This document shows, piece after piece, positions 24,601-35,900 of a DNA stretch of 64,000 bases. Numbering within the stretch: position 1 is the first letter of the stretch; each line of letters begins with the position of its first letter. The position numbers and the translations under genes are program-made. The stretch comes from Arenicola marina (Eukaryota; Annelida; Polychaeta; Arenicolidae), in assembly GCA_964019135.1 (NCBI GenBank), contig OZ025249.1:12512039-12576038 (forward strand), written 5' to 3'. The notes under the pieces were generated by a model, which did not search any database, was not told the DNA's origin, and saw nothing but the letters and a program-made list of their open reading frames with translations.

Positions 24601-26555
24601 GTACAGCGCATCCTTTGATCACCAGATCATAATCACAATATCGTGTTCACGCATAAGCACTCTGACGTCAGGGGTGGTATTTACAGTAGATATACCATTG
24701 CATCATGACCTCTGCTCTGTCTGTAGCAGTAGGTATTTTTGTCCTTTTATCGGGATGAATGCCAAATATGAAACTTTGTGTGTCAAGTAACAATATAGAG
24801 ATATCTATAATAATGTAGATACATTGATTGGACTATTATTATTGGTTGAATAATATGTTTACAGGATCAACAACTGCGTCGGTCAGGATAACCACTTCGC
24901 CTTCATGCTGCTAATCACGTACGCCTTTATGATGAGTCTAACCACGTTGATGTGGGACATTATGTACTTTTGGGAGTGGCTACCCCGCTGCACGACATGT
25001 GACCCGGTAAGACTGACCGATGTACACTGATTCCCAGATTACCATTTGGCCTTGCATTTGACAGCCGTCGCAGTGATAATAAGTTTGAGCGTTGACCGTT
25101 GAGTGTGACTGAGTGAGCTTTAATACTGTGTTGTGCTGTGCGGGCGTTGAGCTTGGTGCGTTTGAGAGCGAAAACGATTGTCGAATGAGCGAAGAAATAT
25201 ATTACAGTAAGACTTTATTTGTATAAAAGTGACCTTTAACACCATCGCCCAAGCAAATTACACCGCGTTTTGGAAAAAATTGCTTTACGTAATTGTTGTC
25301 AAAAAGGCTATAAAACAATATCTGTTTATTAACACAAATACTGTATAATGTGTGTATAATGCCCTGTATGCTTCACAGATGGCCTTTACAACGGTGCACC
25401 AGTGGGGGCTGACCGTCTTTAGTCTGGTACAGGCAATCCTCATGGTCCTATTCTCAACTGGACTGGTCTGCTCACAGAAAATGGGACTTTGCTTTGTGAG
25501 TACACCCCAATATTTACCAGGTCCAAGTTGATACATCATTCTGGTTGCTTTATAGAGGATATTTGCCTCCCTCCTCCTTCATCCTAACGGCACGTGGATC
25601 GGTGGTTCGCTCCCCGCTGTGGCATGTCTGGGTGATCGCAGGATAAAGATCCCATGTCTTTCTTGGCAAAGAGTAGGGGGTTACCCCCGGGGACGAGGCT
25701 CCACTCTTCCACCCTCCTCCCGTGACGCGATATGACCAACAGTGGTTAAAGCGTCCTGAATGTGCAACCAACAAACCCCCCTCCTTATTTCCATGCTCTC
25801 CCGTTGGTCAATCACCTTCATATTATTTTCTGGTAGCTCTTTTTGGTTTCAATACCCGGTCTCCTACCATTTCCCACAAGCCCACAAACCACTCACATAC
25901 CCTGCCCCCCCCCCCCCCCCCCCACATACACTTCTGCCAATTCGCCAATTACAGTCGGTACCCACAAGTACGGCGATGATTGGATCTGTATATTCATTAT
26001 AACGTTTGTGTTCCGCAGGATTATACTACCATTGAATGGATGGAAGTGGAGAGAGAGGCATTCAGAATAGGACGAGTGCCAGACAAACTGTAAGCACATG
26101 AATAAGAATAAATAAACAATATGTGGCAAACCAAAACAATGATATTAACTGAGCACTTAACATACATGCCAGTCTCTTCTCCAAGCACTGTGACGTGAGT
26201 TTAACAATAAATACAAGATGAAATCTATATCATACAAATGCAAGGCTTTTATGGATCGCCGCCAGCATCTCCACAGAGCGGAGTAGCGATACCGATAACT
26301 GAAAGCACGGCATACGAAGCGGTAACCTGTTTCAATCAAAAATAAACCTACTGAATCTTTAAATGTTGACACATTCCTTTGCCTGAGCTCCATCCGTTCA
26401 CCGTTGTGTGTGTAATGCCTTGTTGCAGACCCAAGAGAAGCCGCAGTTTGCTGGCCGTGTACCGCGAGCTGTGTGGCCAGACCTACCCCTGCCTGTGGCC
26501 GTTCCCTTGCCGAAAGCGCCAGGGACCACCCTTTCCCAGGTCAATGACCGTCTGA
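21626..26555 (+). CDS. DHHC-type protein S-acyltransferase with His-rich N-terminus
   Basis: Coding exons: 21,626-22,595; 22,915-23,013; 23,159-23,270; 24,865-25,006; 25,379-25,495; 26,019-26,089; 26,429-26,555. They join in frame at GT-AG borders to give 545 aa. An integral membrane enzyme that transfers palmitate to protein cysteines. N-terminus (residues 5-65): five 12-residue repeats of [12 protein letters not shown] type, then Gln/Ala- and Gly-rich sequence. Four hydrophobic segments: about 291-310, 325-345, 405-425 and 450-470. The DHHC cysteine-rich domain (357-400) has the CxxC, HHCxxC and CxxC zinc pattern and DHHCPW with catalytic Cys392, followed by NNCVG. The TTIE of exon 6 is the TTxE motif of the family. 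The ATG lies just after an acceptor, so a 5' UTR exon is likely upstream. Subfamily uncertain. Possible poly(A) signal AATAAA at 29,376, far downstream. Confidence 0.9.
21641..21835 (+). repeat. 36-bp in-frame repeat coding His-rich units
   Basis: Five tandem 36-bp units, the last degenerate, each coding 12 residues with alternating His (GHGHSHDH). Located in the first coding exon of the acyltransferase gene. His-rich runs of this kind bind Zn2+, Cu2+ or Ni2+ in other proteins; the role here is inferred. Confidence 0.9.
22705..22775 (+). mobile_element. SINE family B head fragment
   Basis: The sequence GGCTACCCCAATCGGCC plus TTCAAGTCCCATCTGCAC matches the tRNA-like head of family B. The downstream core is missing. 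Located in the first coding-side intron of the acyltransferase gene. Confidence 0.6.
23275..24606. repeat. 1.33-kb minisatellite (30-bp unit) in an intron
   Basis: Starts a few bases after the donor at 23,271, in the intron that interrupts the DHHC tryptophan codon. The main unit is 30 bp: GTGTACAGTACAGTACAGTG plus TACACCCGGA. Shorter 25- and 27-bp variants occur, as do variants with AATGCAG, ACTCCC and ACCGTAC. The unit is rich in GTAC palindromes. Blocks of several units recur together (near 23,490, 23,670 and 24,141), a higher-order structure. Stop-free unit frames create open frames of up to 491 codons on both strands, which are not genes. Confidence 0.97.
25560..25745 (+). mobile_element. 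SINE family B copy
   Basis: Contains CTAACGGCACGTGGATCGG with B-box-like GGTTCGCTCC, GCAGGATAAAGATCCCATGT, GCAAAGAGTAGGGGGTTACC and the tail TGACGCGATATGACCA. Nearly the same order and sequence as the copy at 61,885-62,085. Sits in the intron between the fifth and sixth coding exons of the acyltransferase gene. Confidence 0.85.
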
Positions 26556-26832
26556 CGACACCCGACTACGTATCTTAGCACATCCGACTATTACTCGTAG
26601 CCACATCTTCCTACTCATTCTACAGAGGTGTTGTGTTGCTTCGTGGGGACGCGCATCTGTTACCGAGTGATTACCGTAGTTAGTGCCGTCGATAGTCTAC
26701 TTCATGTGATCTTCCGACCAAACAGGCGGGGTGGGAAGGTCTTCTGCCGTGGTTACCAGCCGCTATACGCTTCCATTACTTCTCATCTGCTATATTTTCT
26801 CTGGGGTGACATGCATCACGAAAGAACAAAAC

Positions 26833-28085
26833 GTCGAGACGATATGTCGAGGCGATACTTCAAGGCGATACTTCAAGGCGATACTTCAAGGCGATACGTC
26901 AAGGCGATACGTCAAGACGATACGCCAAGGTGATAAGTCAAGATGATACGTCAAAGCGATACGCCGATCCGATACTTACAAGGTGATACGTCAAGGCGAT
27001 GCGTCAAGGCGATACGTCAGGATGATTCTTCCAATGCGATACTTCCAAGGCGATACATCAAGGGGCTACTTTAACGCGATACGTCAAGGCGATACGTCGA
27101 GGCGATACGTCGAGACGATATGTCGAGGCGATACTTCAAGGCGATACGTCAAGGCGATACGTCAAGACGATACGCCAAGGTGATAAGTCAAGGTGATACG
27201 TCAAAGCGATTCGCCGATCCGATACTTACAAGGTGATACGTCAAGGCGATGCGTCAAGGCGATACGTCAGGATGATTCTTCCAATGCGATACTTCCAAGG
27301 CGATACATCAAGGGGCTACTTTAACGCGATACGTCCAGGCGATACGTCGAGGCGATACGTCGAGGTGATACGTCGAGGCGATACGTCAAGACGATACGTC
27401 AAGACGATACGTCAAGAAGATACGTCAAGAAGATACGTCAAGACGATACGTCAAGGCGAAACGTCAAGACGATACGTCAAGGCGAAACGTCAAGACGATA
27501 CTTCAAGACAATACGTCAAGACGATACGTCAAGGCGATACGCCGACCCGATACTTCCAAGGTGATACGTCAAGGCGAAACGTCAAGACGATACGTCAAGA
27601 AGATACGTCAAGACGATACGCCATGGTGATACGTCAAGACGATACGTCAAGACAGAATGTCAAGGCGATACGCCATGGTGATACGTCAAGGCGATACGCC
27701 ATGGTGATACGTCAATGCGATACGCCATGGTGATACGTCAAGGCGATACGTCAAGGCGATACGCCGATCTGATACTTCCAACGTGATACGTCAAGGCGAA
27801 ACGTCAAGGCGATACGTCAAGACGATACGTCAAGGCGATACGCCATGGTGATACGTCAATGCGATACGCCATGGCGATACGCCATGGTGATACGTCAATG
27901 CGATACGCCATGGCGATACGCCATGGTGATACGCCATGGTGATACCCCATGGTGATACGTCAAGGTGATACGCCATGGTGATACGTCAAGGTGATACGCC
28001 GAGCCCATACTTCCAAGCCGATACGTTTGAGGCGAAACTTCGATACATGCAAGCAATGTGTCTAGGCGAACCGTGAAGGCGATAC
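26833..28085. repeat. 1.25-kb array of a 13-bp unit, with 250-bp higher order
   Basis: Unit CGATACGTCAAGG and variants (GATACGCCATGGT, GATACTTCCAAGG, GCGAAACGTCAAG). A block of about 250 bp is repeated: the segment starting near 26,903 recurs near 27,153, and the one at 26,983 recurs at 27,233, almost unchanged. It begins about 280 bp after the acyltransferase stop and may lie in its 3' UTR. The open plus-strand frames across it are stop-free repeat translation. Confidence 0.95.
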
Positions 28086-31000
28086 GTTCGTGTTCAGTGC
28101 ACCCCCATTTCTCCTAGCCTAGATACGTGGCCCTCTGTACGCACTAGTACCCGGCGCGTACCGAGAACCATGTATCATTTCTGCTCCCCACCCCTCTAAT
28201 AGACTGACAACCAGGAAGCTAGTGTCCCCAGAACGTGGCTACCTGAGACCGACCAGTGAATACACGTGCCAGATGAGCCGCTACAGTCTGATCTCTGCCA
28301 ACGTCCCTGTCTGATAAATATGTCTGTTCCTCACAAATCCAGTGCAGACCCAAACACACACAAGCACACATAATATACAACCATACACCACCTGTCCTTG
28401 TTGGGAAGTTGGTAACCTCGCCTGGAAGATGTACTATATAAAAGGATAGCACAAGAGTGATGTACCATGACAACCCTTCAGCAGCGTCAAATTAAATTAA
28501 TCGAGAGTGCCATCATGAAGTTGGACACTGTGCTATGTTTGTGATTCCAACCCCGTAGATTAGTCCCTTGCGTGAATACCTCCCTATTGAGTGGCAGTGT
28601 TGATCTGCGTCAAAGGTTGCCATTATTTATAGATCCATGTAATTATGTCGTGTCATGTGATGACTTAGATATGTTATGAGCGGTGGTTAATATGCAGGCG
28701 CGGAACATGTCCGTTTGGTTGCACCTCTGATGTTCGTAGATGCGTGCGTTGTCCACTGCTTCGCAGACTTACTATTTAAGTGAGGATCTGTGCACATATT
28801 TTTATATACATTTATGTAAAACATGTTTCTCCATGTCCGAAACATTAGTTTGTGTACTGGCCGTGTTTCGTTTACTAAGGTGATTTACACATAGTTAATG
28901 TGTTCACGAGTCCTAATTTAATGTATATAACGACAATGTGTATAGTTTGTGTGTGTGTGATTGTAGTCTTAGACCCTTTTCTAATTCACTGTTGACTTAT
29001 TTGTTATTCGACGTCTGTGGTGTTATGTCATGAAGTGACTTCGCTATCAAACTGGAAACCGAACGAGAGGAACTGGCCTGTACTTTGTATCGTTTTAGAC
29101 GCGTTCGCCCTCACAACTGTTAATGTAACGCGTGTTCTGATTGGTCAGCAGTTACTATTCGTCCAACGCTGTTGATGCAATGAGAATACGCCTATAAATC
29201 GAATTTAGTTGTCCGCATTCACTAACGATGTGACTCCGATCATCTTATTTTGAAGTTTATATCTATTCAACCGTTATTGCTTTAGTGAATTACAATAGAA
29301 GTCCCAATAGGTGTCATTTGCATTAACCGTCGAGTATGTTTAAGACCTGCTGCATTATCTGCATGTCGTGTCGATAATAAAGGGTCGTCCACTAACGTTA
29401 GTATTAATGTTTGTTACGAGGAGCCAATCTATCATCGATTGTGAAAACCAGTGCCTTGACTGGTAAAAAAGATAATACAATATTTCAGGACAACCATAAG
29501 AGATTAACTACTTTTGATATTGAACAATCCAGATTTTTTTTTTTTTTTTCTTTTTAGCTGTTTTTTTTTTAAAGAGAAGCACCTCTTTGCAGTGTATTGT
29601 ACTAACGATGTATATATGAATAAATACTGATCATTATTGCTTTTGTCAAGTACAGCATGCCTACTCCTGGATCAAATGAGTAAACGGTCAAGTGAGTCTA
29701 ATACATCCGTCCGCCGAGGAGAGCTGAACCCTGATTCGAGGAGTTCCTGTGTTAAACCACCCGGATAATCCTGTACCTTTGTTACACATGCCAACGGTTA
29801 TGTATCAGAGAGCGGAACGACGTGGATTGGCGAAAAGGGTCCATCTTTCATGTTAGAGCCCACGAAATGTATCATGGTAGTAAATCGTACGCGTGAGTCA
29901 TACGTGAGCTAGGCCAAACAAAACGGCATAGGAGCGACGTCCAGTGCTCAAGTAGAACTCACATAGGCCGTGGATCAGTGCAAATAATCAACAGTACGAA
30001 AGTGAGTAACGTCACTACTATGGTCAATACAAGGTATTTAACCGTACTGTAGAAAGTATTTATATAGAGGCAACGAACTGTTCGATCGGAATCTTGAATG
30101 TGCCTTTTCTTACAGAATACATGTAATGTACAGTTTTAAGGAATCTACAAAAAACGTTTTTTGTTGGAATGCACACATGCATCGCTTTCATTTAAACTTT
30201 GCTGACTAGGCAATGGTGAAGGTGTCTTCTGGATTTCTTCAAACCAGAAAGAACTGTTCAATCTATGTTCAAACTGAATATCATACTCTTCGCTGAAATT
30301 AGATTGACCAGGTATTTCATTTGTTGGGTGAATATTATACTCTTCGCCTTAATTTCATTGACCATGATTTGCGTATTTCTGCATTAGGTCCTTCCGATTG
30401 ACATGCCGGTCTCCCAACATCTAGCTTCATTCTTCATGGGTTCCTCCGTAATCTTAATAAGTGTCATTTAGGTTGTGCTTTATTAAACTGCATAAGAGAA
30501 ACAGTGCTCTTGTTGGTGAATTTCACATTTTATCAGGCTCAGTTTTCTGGTTCCATTTTTTAAATATATATTTGAAGCATGAGAATAAAGAGTTGAACTT
30601 TTCTTTACTTACGCGTTTGGTCTTCTCTTGGTCATCATATTGAATAAAAGCCTTTAGTCACAGGCAATATTATAGATCGACACGTACGTTGAAATACTTG
30701 AAATATATATTATACGCAGCACAGAACAACCGAGTACGCGGTCAGTTAATTATAAAACTACTGGCAATCGGAATACATGTATTCGCAAGTTTCGTGTTAT
30801 ATGTCTCATATTTTAGAAAACGAAACCTTACGAAAGTCATGATGCTGGGCTGAACAACAAAGAAACAAAATGCTACATGAGTTCAACATTTTTCATTATA
30901 CGGCACATGTACATTATTGCCTTCATCAAACAAATCTCTAATGGGCTTGTGCGTCATTTTGAAATTATTATTAGCAGTCTCATATATGGTCATGTATTGA

Positions 31001-31215
31001 ACAGTGCATTAAAAATATTTTTTTGGTTTTCATAAACATTAACTGTAACATATTTTCTACGAAATTATATCCGAGTTTGGCATAAAATGAATGTTAAAAA
31101 GAAAATAATTTACATATTAAATCATCATATTATTCATAGTATGTTCAGATTTACATGCAATTCCATAGCAGTGAAACAAGACAAGAAGTTAGCATAAGTT
31201 ATGCATGTGTCCGGG
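28086..31215. other. AT-rich intergenic DNA or 3' UTR of the acyltransferase gene
   Basis: No coding segment found. An AATAAA at 29,376-29,381 and another near 29,619 could serve as poly(A) signals if the acyltransferase mRNA has a very long 3' UTR. Homopolymer T tracts occur near 29,530-29,570. Confidence 0.4.
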
Positions 31216-31224
31216 GCTTGGGTG

Positions 31225-31237
31225 GCGCCATCTAGTC
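31225..31237 (-). promoter_or_regulatory. CTCF-like motif
   Basis: On the minus strand GACTAGATGGCGC fits the CTCF core CASYAGRKGGCRS at 12 of 13 positions. About 24 bp further right is TATAAAAAG on the plus strand. Motif match only. Confidence 0.35.
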
Positions 31238-31261
31238 GTCAAGACCCTAAACCCCTCTGGT

Positions 31262-31270
31262 GTATAAAAA
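31262..31270 (+). promoter_or_regulatory. Possible isolated TATA box
   Basis: TATAAAAAG in a locally GC-richer patch (31,200-31,375) inside AT-rich DNA, followed by GC-rich sequence where a start site would fall. No coding exon was found downstream on the plus strand, so any transcript would be non-coding or start an unrecognised gene. Confidence 0.25.
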
Positions 31271-31375
31271 GCAACGACCCCTAGCGATTGAGAGTGTCTG
31301 TCACGTGTCCAGAAAGGCGCGGGAGGCCGGCTCAGCATTACCTCACAAAGGAACGAAACGCTAAGGACGGTCCAA

Positions 31376-32708
31376 CTAATTCAAGTCAGCCTTTTCGTAG
31401 GGATAATGTATAATATCAAACTTGCCATAACATATTGCTTGTGAAATGTTAAGGTAGTTAGATCATGTTCGATCAAAAGTACTATGACAATCGAGTTCTT
31501 TTCTGCAGGTGTTTTTCGATCTTGTAGGCTTGCCTCACCGAGGCAGTCACACGTGACGGATCTTTGAATAAACACATCAGCGAAATCTCAAGCGTCAGTG
31601 TTATTAGGTGAAAGCCGACATTTACAACGCTATATACATGTATACAGCAAAAGTTCAGCTAGTTATACAGAAACCGAAATGGAATTTAAATTTTTTACAA
31701 ATAGGTAGATCTAAGCTTATCTGCCTTTTTCCCCCCAGGCAACGTCAATAAAATGTAGAGACTTCTCTCCAACTAGATTGTAATAACTCAATTGAGTAAC
31801 TTTATCTAATGAACTAAAATTTGGACTTTTAACGTTAATGGTAAACATAAGAAATTCTCGATCTTTAACATCAAATTGACATTCACACAAAAAATGATAC
31901 TCTCATCTTTGGCACATATCGCATACCATTATAGCCTACACGTAATATAAAAATACGTCACACAGAAAACTTAAAAATCCATTCTTGATAAGCGCGTTTC
32001 ATTTGAAGGTCTACCGTCCACGTTTTACCTTGATGTAGACTCTTTCAAATAATAATGCTTCTAAGAAACACGATATGATATGATATCACAAATGATATTT
32101 GTTGAAGCATTTGACTAAATGTGTAATTTCTTTTCGTTTTCTTGGAAAGTTTTGGGTTAAGTTTACGTCTTATATGTAAGCAAACGAGCTCTACATAGTG
32201 GTATATCCAATACATGCCGATACAAAAAGATACATAACTGTGCGTGTGATACGTTATATATTGGTGCGGTATTTTTTAACATACAAATCTAGGTAAATGA
32301 AAGCGCACAATAATAAATACCCAGATAGGTGCTCTTAAAGCTCCGCGAATGGGACCACACATAAACCGTATTCGGTTCCAAAATTGGCTGTTTCCTTAGA
32401 TCCGGACTCTTTTCCATTAGACAAATTGTGGCCTGCATAACTCGGCTATCTTCCCCTGTTTACATAAGATGACACTGCATGCTTCCGGTTATCATATTAA
32501 CACCATATTAACTTTTTCTAGCTCAGGCTTGGGGTCGGTAACATAGGCCTTTCTGCAGGTCAGTCTACACCGTGCCATACGGACCTTAAAGTTCACTTCC
32601 ACATTTCATGCACTTCAAAGACATTGATCAATATAACTAAGTTTGGTTTTCAACGGCCTCCCGTTAATCATATAACTCGTTTCTCTGACCCAGAAATAGT
32701 TTTATATA
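31376..32708. other. AT-rich intergenic DNA
   Basis: No supported feature. At its right end an AATAAA on the minus strand (32,709-32,714) is a plausible poly(A) signal for NAGLU-A, about 200 bp past its stop. Confidence 0.45.
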
Positions 32709-32914
32709 TTTATTGCGTTGTGAGCCAGCAGACGGCTAGGCCATACAGCCAATTACAATATTTATCACACGAAAAAAAATCCTGACTATCCAAAAATTGT
32801 CGGGACTTTCCCTGGTGTTGGAAAAATAATTGTCTGCATCTTACACCCGTTTACATGTCAATGACCATCACGACAATCAGTTATGATTATGCTGTGGCGA
32901 CGGGTTTACTGCAG

Positions 32915-35900
32915 CTACCGATACTTGTGCACTTGGTTAAGGCTGTTGTAGCTGGGGTAGGCTTCTTGTGATATTTTGTTCATCCAGCGAGTGATTCTCT
33001 TTGTGAAGCGTTTCCCCTTCCGGCTCAAACGCGGCAGTTGGCGAAAGAACAATGCATGTTGAGACGTCACAGTTCTGTACTTCCGGTGCACAGCTATGCA
33101 TCGTTCAATCTGATCGCCTATGGGAAGAGAATGTTGTCCACATGGTTACACAATGTATTAATTCAACGCCTCATCTACTACGACAAATGCCACACGTTTC
33201 TCATATACATGTCCCAGTTTGTCTAAATATAACTACTGTTAATTTACACATGATAGTACTTTTTGAACGCATGCAAGGACATGGACAAGGACACAATTAC
33301 GTTTCCAATTTAAATATTCCAAAGTGATTAATGTACGCCAAATGTTACATGCTTATTGCCGGAATAGGTCGATCGGAAACCCTACCTGTTGTCGCAGTGG
33401 CAAATATCGTTCTGTCCAGGATGAAGGGCAGTTCAACTTGTACAAAGACGTCCTCATTGAAACGAGACTGATTGAATGACTTCTCCTGAAGGCCAAGATA
33501 GCGGGATAATTCCACATTGGCACAATAGAAATGCTTTATGATGCGTTATTACCTGTCTGCACCAGACGCTATTTGCTCGTCGCACCGTTTCAATATTGTT
33601 CACTAAATGGCCCATTAGATAGAAGTACAATTCATCAGCTACGAAAAGGCTCACTAGATGGCGGTACTATATGTGTGCTGTGCTGGCCATTATCTCAATC
33701 GATTAAAAGACGAACAGTGTCGCCATCTGGGAAAGAGGATCGTGTAGAGACAACGTTATTACCTCAGCAAGAAACAACACAGATAGTCGCTAACCACACG
33801 GTTTTCCGTCACCCTGACATAATGTAAATAAGTCTGATAATTTACCGATAGTTTGATCACTGTATTTATCTCAGGACCTCTGAATGGCCGCTTACCTCCA
33901 ATACGGACTTGATCAGCTCCAACACAAACATCTCCCATCGAGGTCGGTAGTAACTGGGGAGACAAGGTAAAACCTTGATCCAGATAAGATGTACAATTCA
34001 CAAGCCAAGCTAACACGCGCAGTGTAGTAATACTGTAGTTGTTTCACGTATAAAAAAATTTCCATTTTTTTTTTATATTTGTGGCACCGGAACCAGGCAG
34101 TGATGACCGGGAAAAAAGACCATTATAACACAAAATATTGATATCATAATTTTAAAGTGATTACACAAGTATTAGAAACCATACCTCTGTACTAAACCTG
34201 CCCACTGTTTATTTGCATAATCCAGAATCTGCAAAGAACAACACAAAAGATTCACCAAAAAGCCTTCTGTAAATACATTTTTCAAAGGCTTATTTTTTTT
34301 CTCTAGGATACCCAACAAAAAAGAATTTGGGAGTATCTACTAAATACCGAAAACTAAATTATTTCAAGGTCTATGTCCTCTAGCGTTAATATAGAAAACA
34401 AAAAGCGAGAATGGGGTATGATGTAAATCATAGCAGCTTTTTAAATCGATGGCATACCTCTCCCGTGGGTCCCCACGTTGTGATTTGAGCTCGGGCGTTA
34501 AATTCGTATAACTTTTTCTCTGCTTCTGATGCGGCCAGAGCCTTGCTAGATTCTAGCCAACGACCCAGTAGAAAATGATCATCGGTGGCAAGAAGAGCGT
34601 CAAGGTCAGAGAGTAAATCCAACAAACGCTTGCCACTGTCTCTGAAAATGCACAAAGATGTCCGTAAATAATGATGACTATTAGAAATAATCATGATCAT
34701 ACTGATTTTGCCAACGTGTTTGGGCCTAAGCTAGTACAAACGGCCGCTGACGGATAACCACTTACTCTCTCTCTCTCTCTTCGGTATTGGGACACCTGCA
34801 GACTCCAAGACTGCTTCATAATGATAAGAATCAGATGTAATGTTCGGATGAGTGTTCTACCTGCTATGGGCTTAATGTTTTGTAGTTAATGAGATAAACT
34901 TAAAGTTTCTAATCATAATTAGCATATAACCTGTATTATCAGGCGTTTTTTGACACGTACAAGACATTATCGATGTCCTTGGCCTTGTAAGCAGTCATGA
35001 TCTGGGAGTAGTACAAAATGGCCGTCACCTGGAGCGCTTGGCGGGTAACATCGACCACGTCGTACCTACACAGAGATACATATATAACTACAAATACAAA
35101 CACCTAATAAAATATTCCCATGCATGACCGCTGCATTTATTTGTATATTTAGCGCAGGATTTGCAGTTGCAATATGTTCATCTGCTGTTGTTATTGAGTA
35201 TATCCACAACGAATAAAGATTCATATTTCTCAGAGATATATGAAATAGGCCAATATTTTATTCTATTGAGTTGTTGCAAATGATTTGCTGCAGACTGACC
35301 GGAAGAGCGGACTGCGTGCTATGGATATACGTCTGGCTGCTTCTATGAATAAGTCCCAGCCGTGGAAGAATTCAAGTGGATCGTACCAAATCTGCGATCG
35401 AGGAGAGCAAAATGTCATACAGTGCTCCTTTTAAACGAATATACACTATCATTCTGCAGCTTATTCTTTTTCGATTTAGTTGTTTAAGACCAATTCGTGA
35501 TTTATAAATAGATTTAGATCTACGTCATGAATAAAACATAAACAAATAATCAAAGCGGCATAACCGTTATAAAGGTAGATAACACATAAACTTTAACAGT
35601 TGCTATCTCTGCTTTGGCACATAAAGTGCACGTTTGGCTGAAATTTATGTTACATGTATACCCCTTAGGCGATTGGATGTTAAATGAGTTAACACTAAAT
35701 ATGTTATGAGAACACGTGCACGAGTGCATATAGGTTAGTAAGATACAAGCCGGGGCTACATTAGAGAATTTTTGTACAATAACACGTTAAATACGGTGAG
35801 GTTTAATTTGCTTGGGTGACATGCAAGAAGCAAATAAATAGGATTAGAGCAAACACGGACCTATTAATATGAGGGTAAGGAAATTAACGATTTGCAACAA

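Noticed and set aside
23113-24622. Open frames of 450-491 codons on the minus strand and up to 152 on the plus strand
   Set aside because: They translate the 30-bp minisatellite in several frames at once; a stop-free repeat unit explains them.
26833-27733. Plus-strand open frames coding RRYVKTIRQGDTS-type repeats
   Set aside because: Translation of the 13-bp array; no start context, splice link or known domain.
26833-28085. Regular short repeats considered as a CRISPR array
   Set aside because: Eukaryotic context, a 13-bp unit with no spacer of constant length, and no cas genes.
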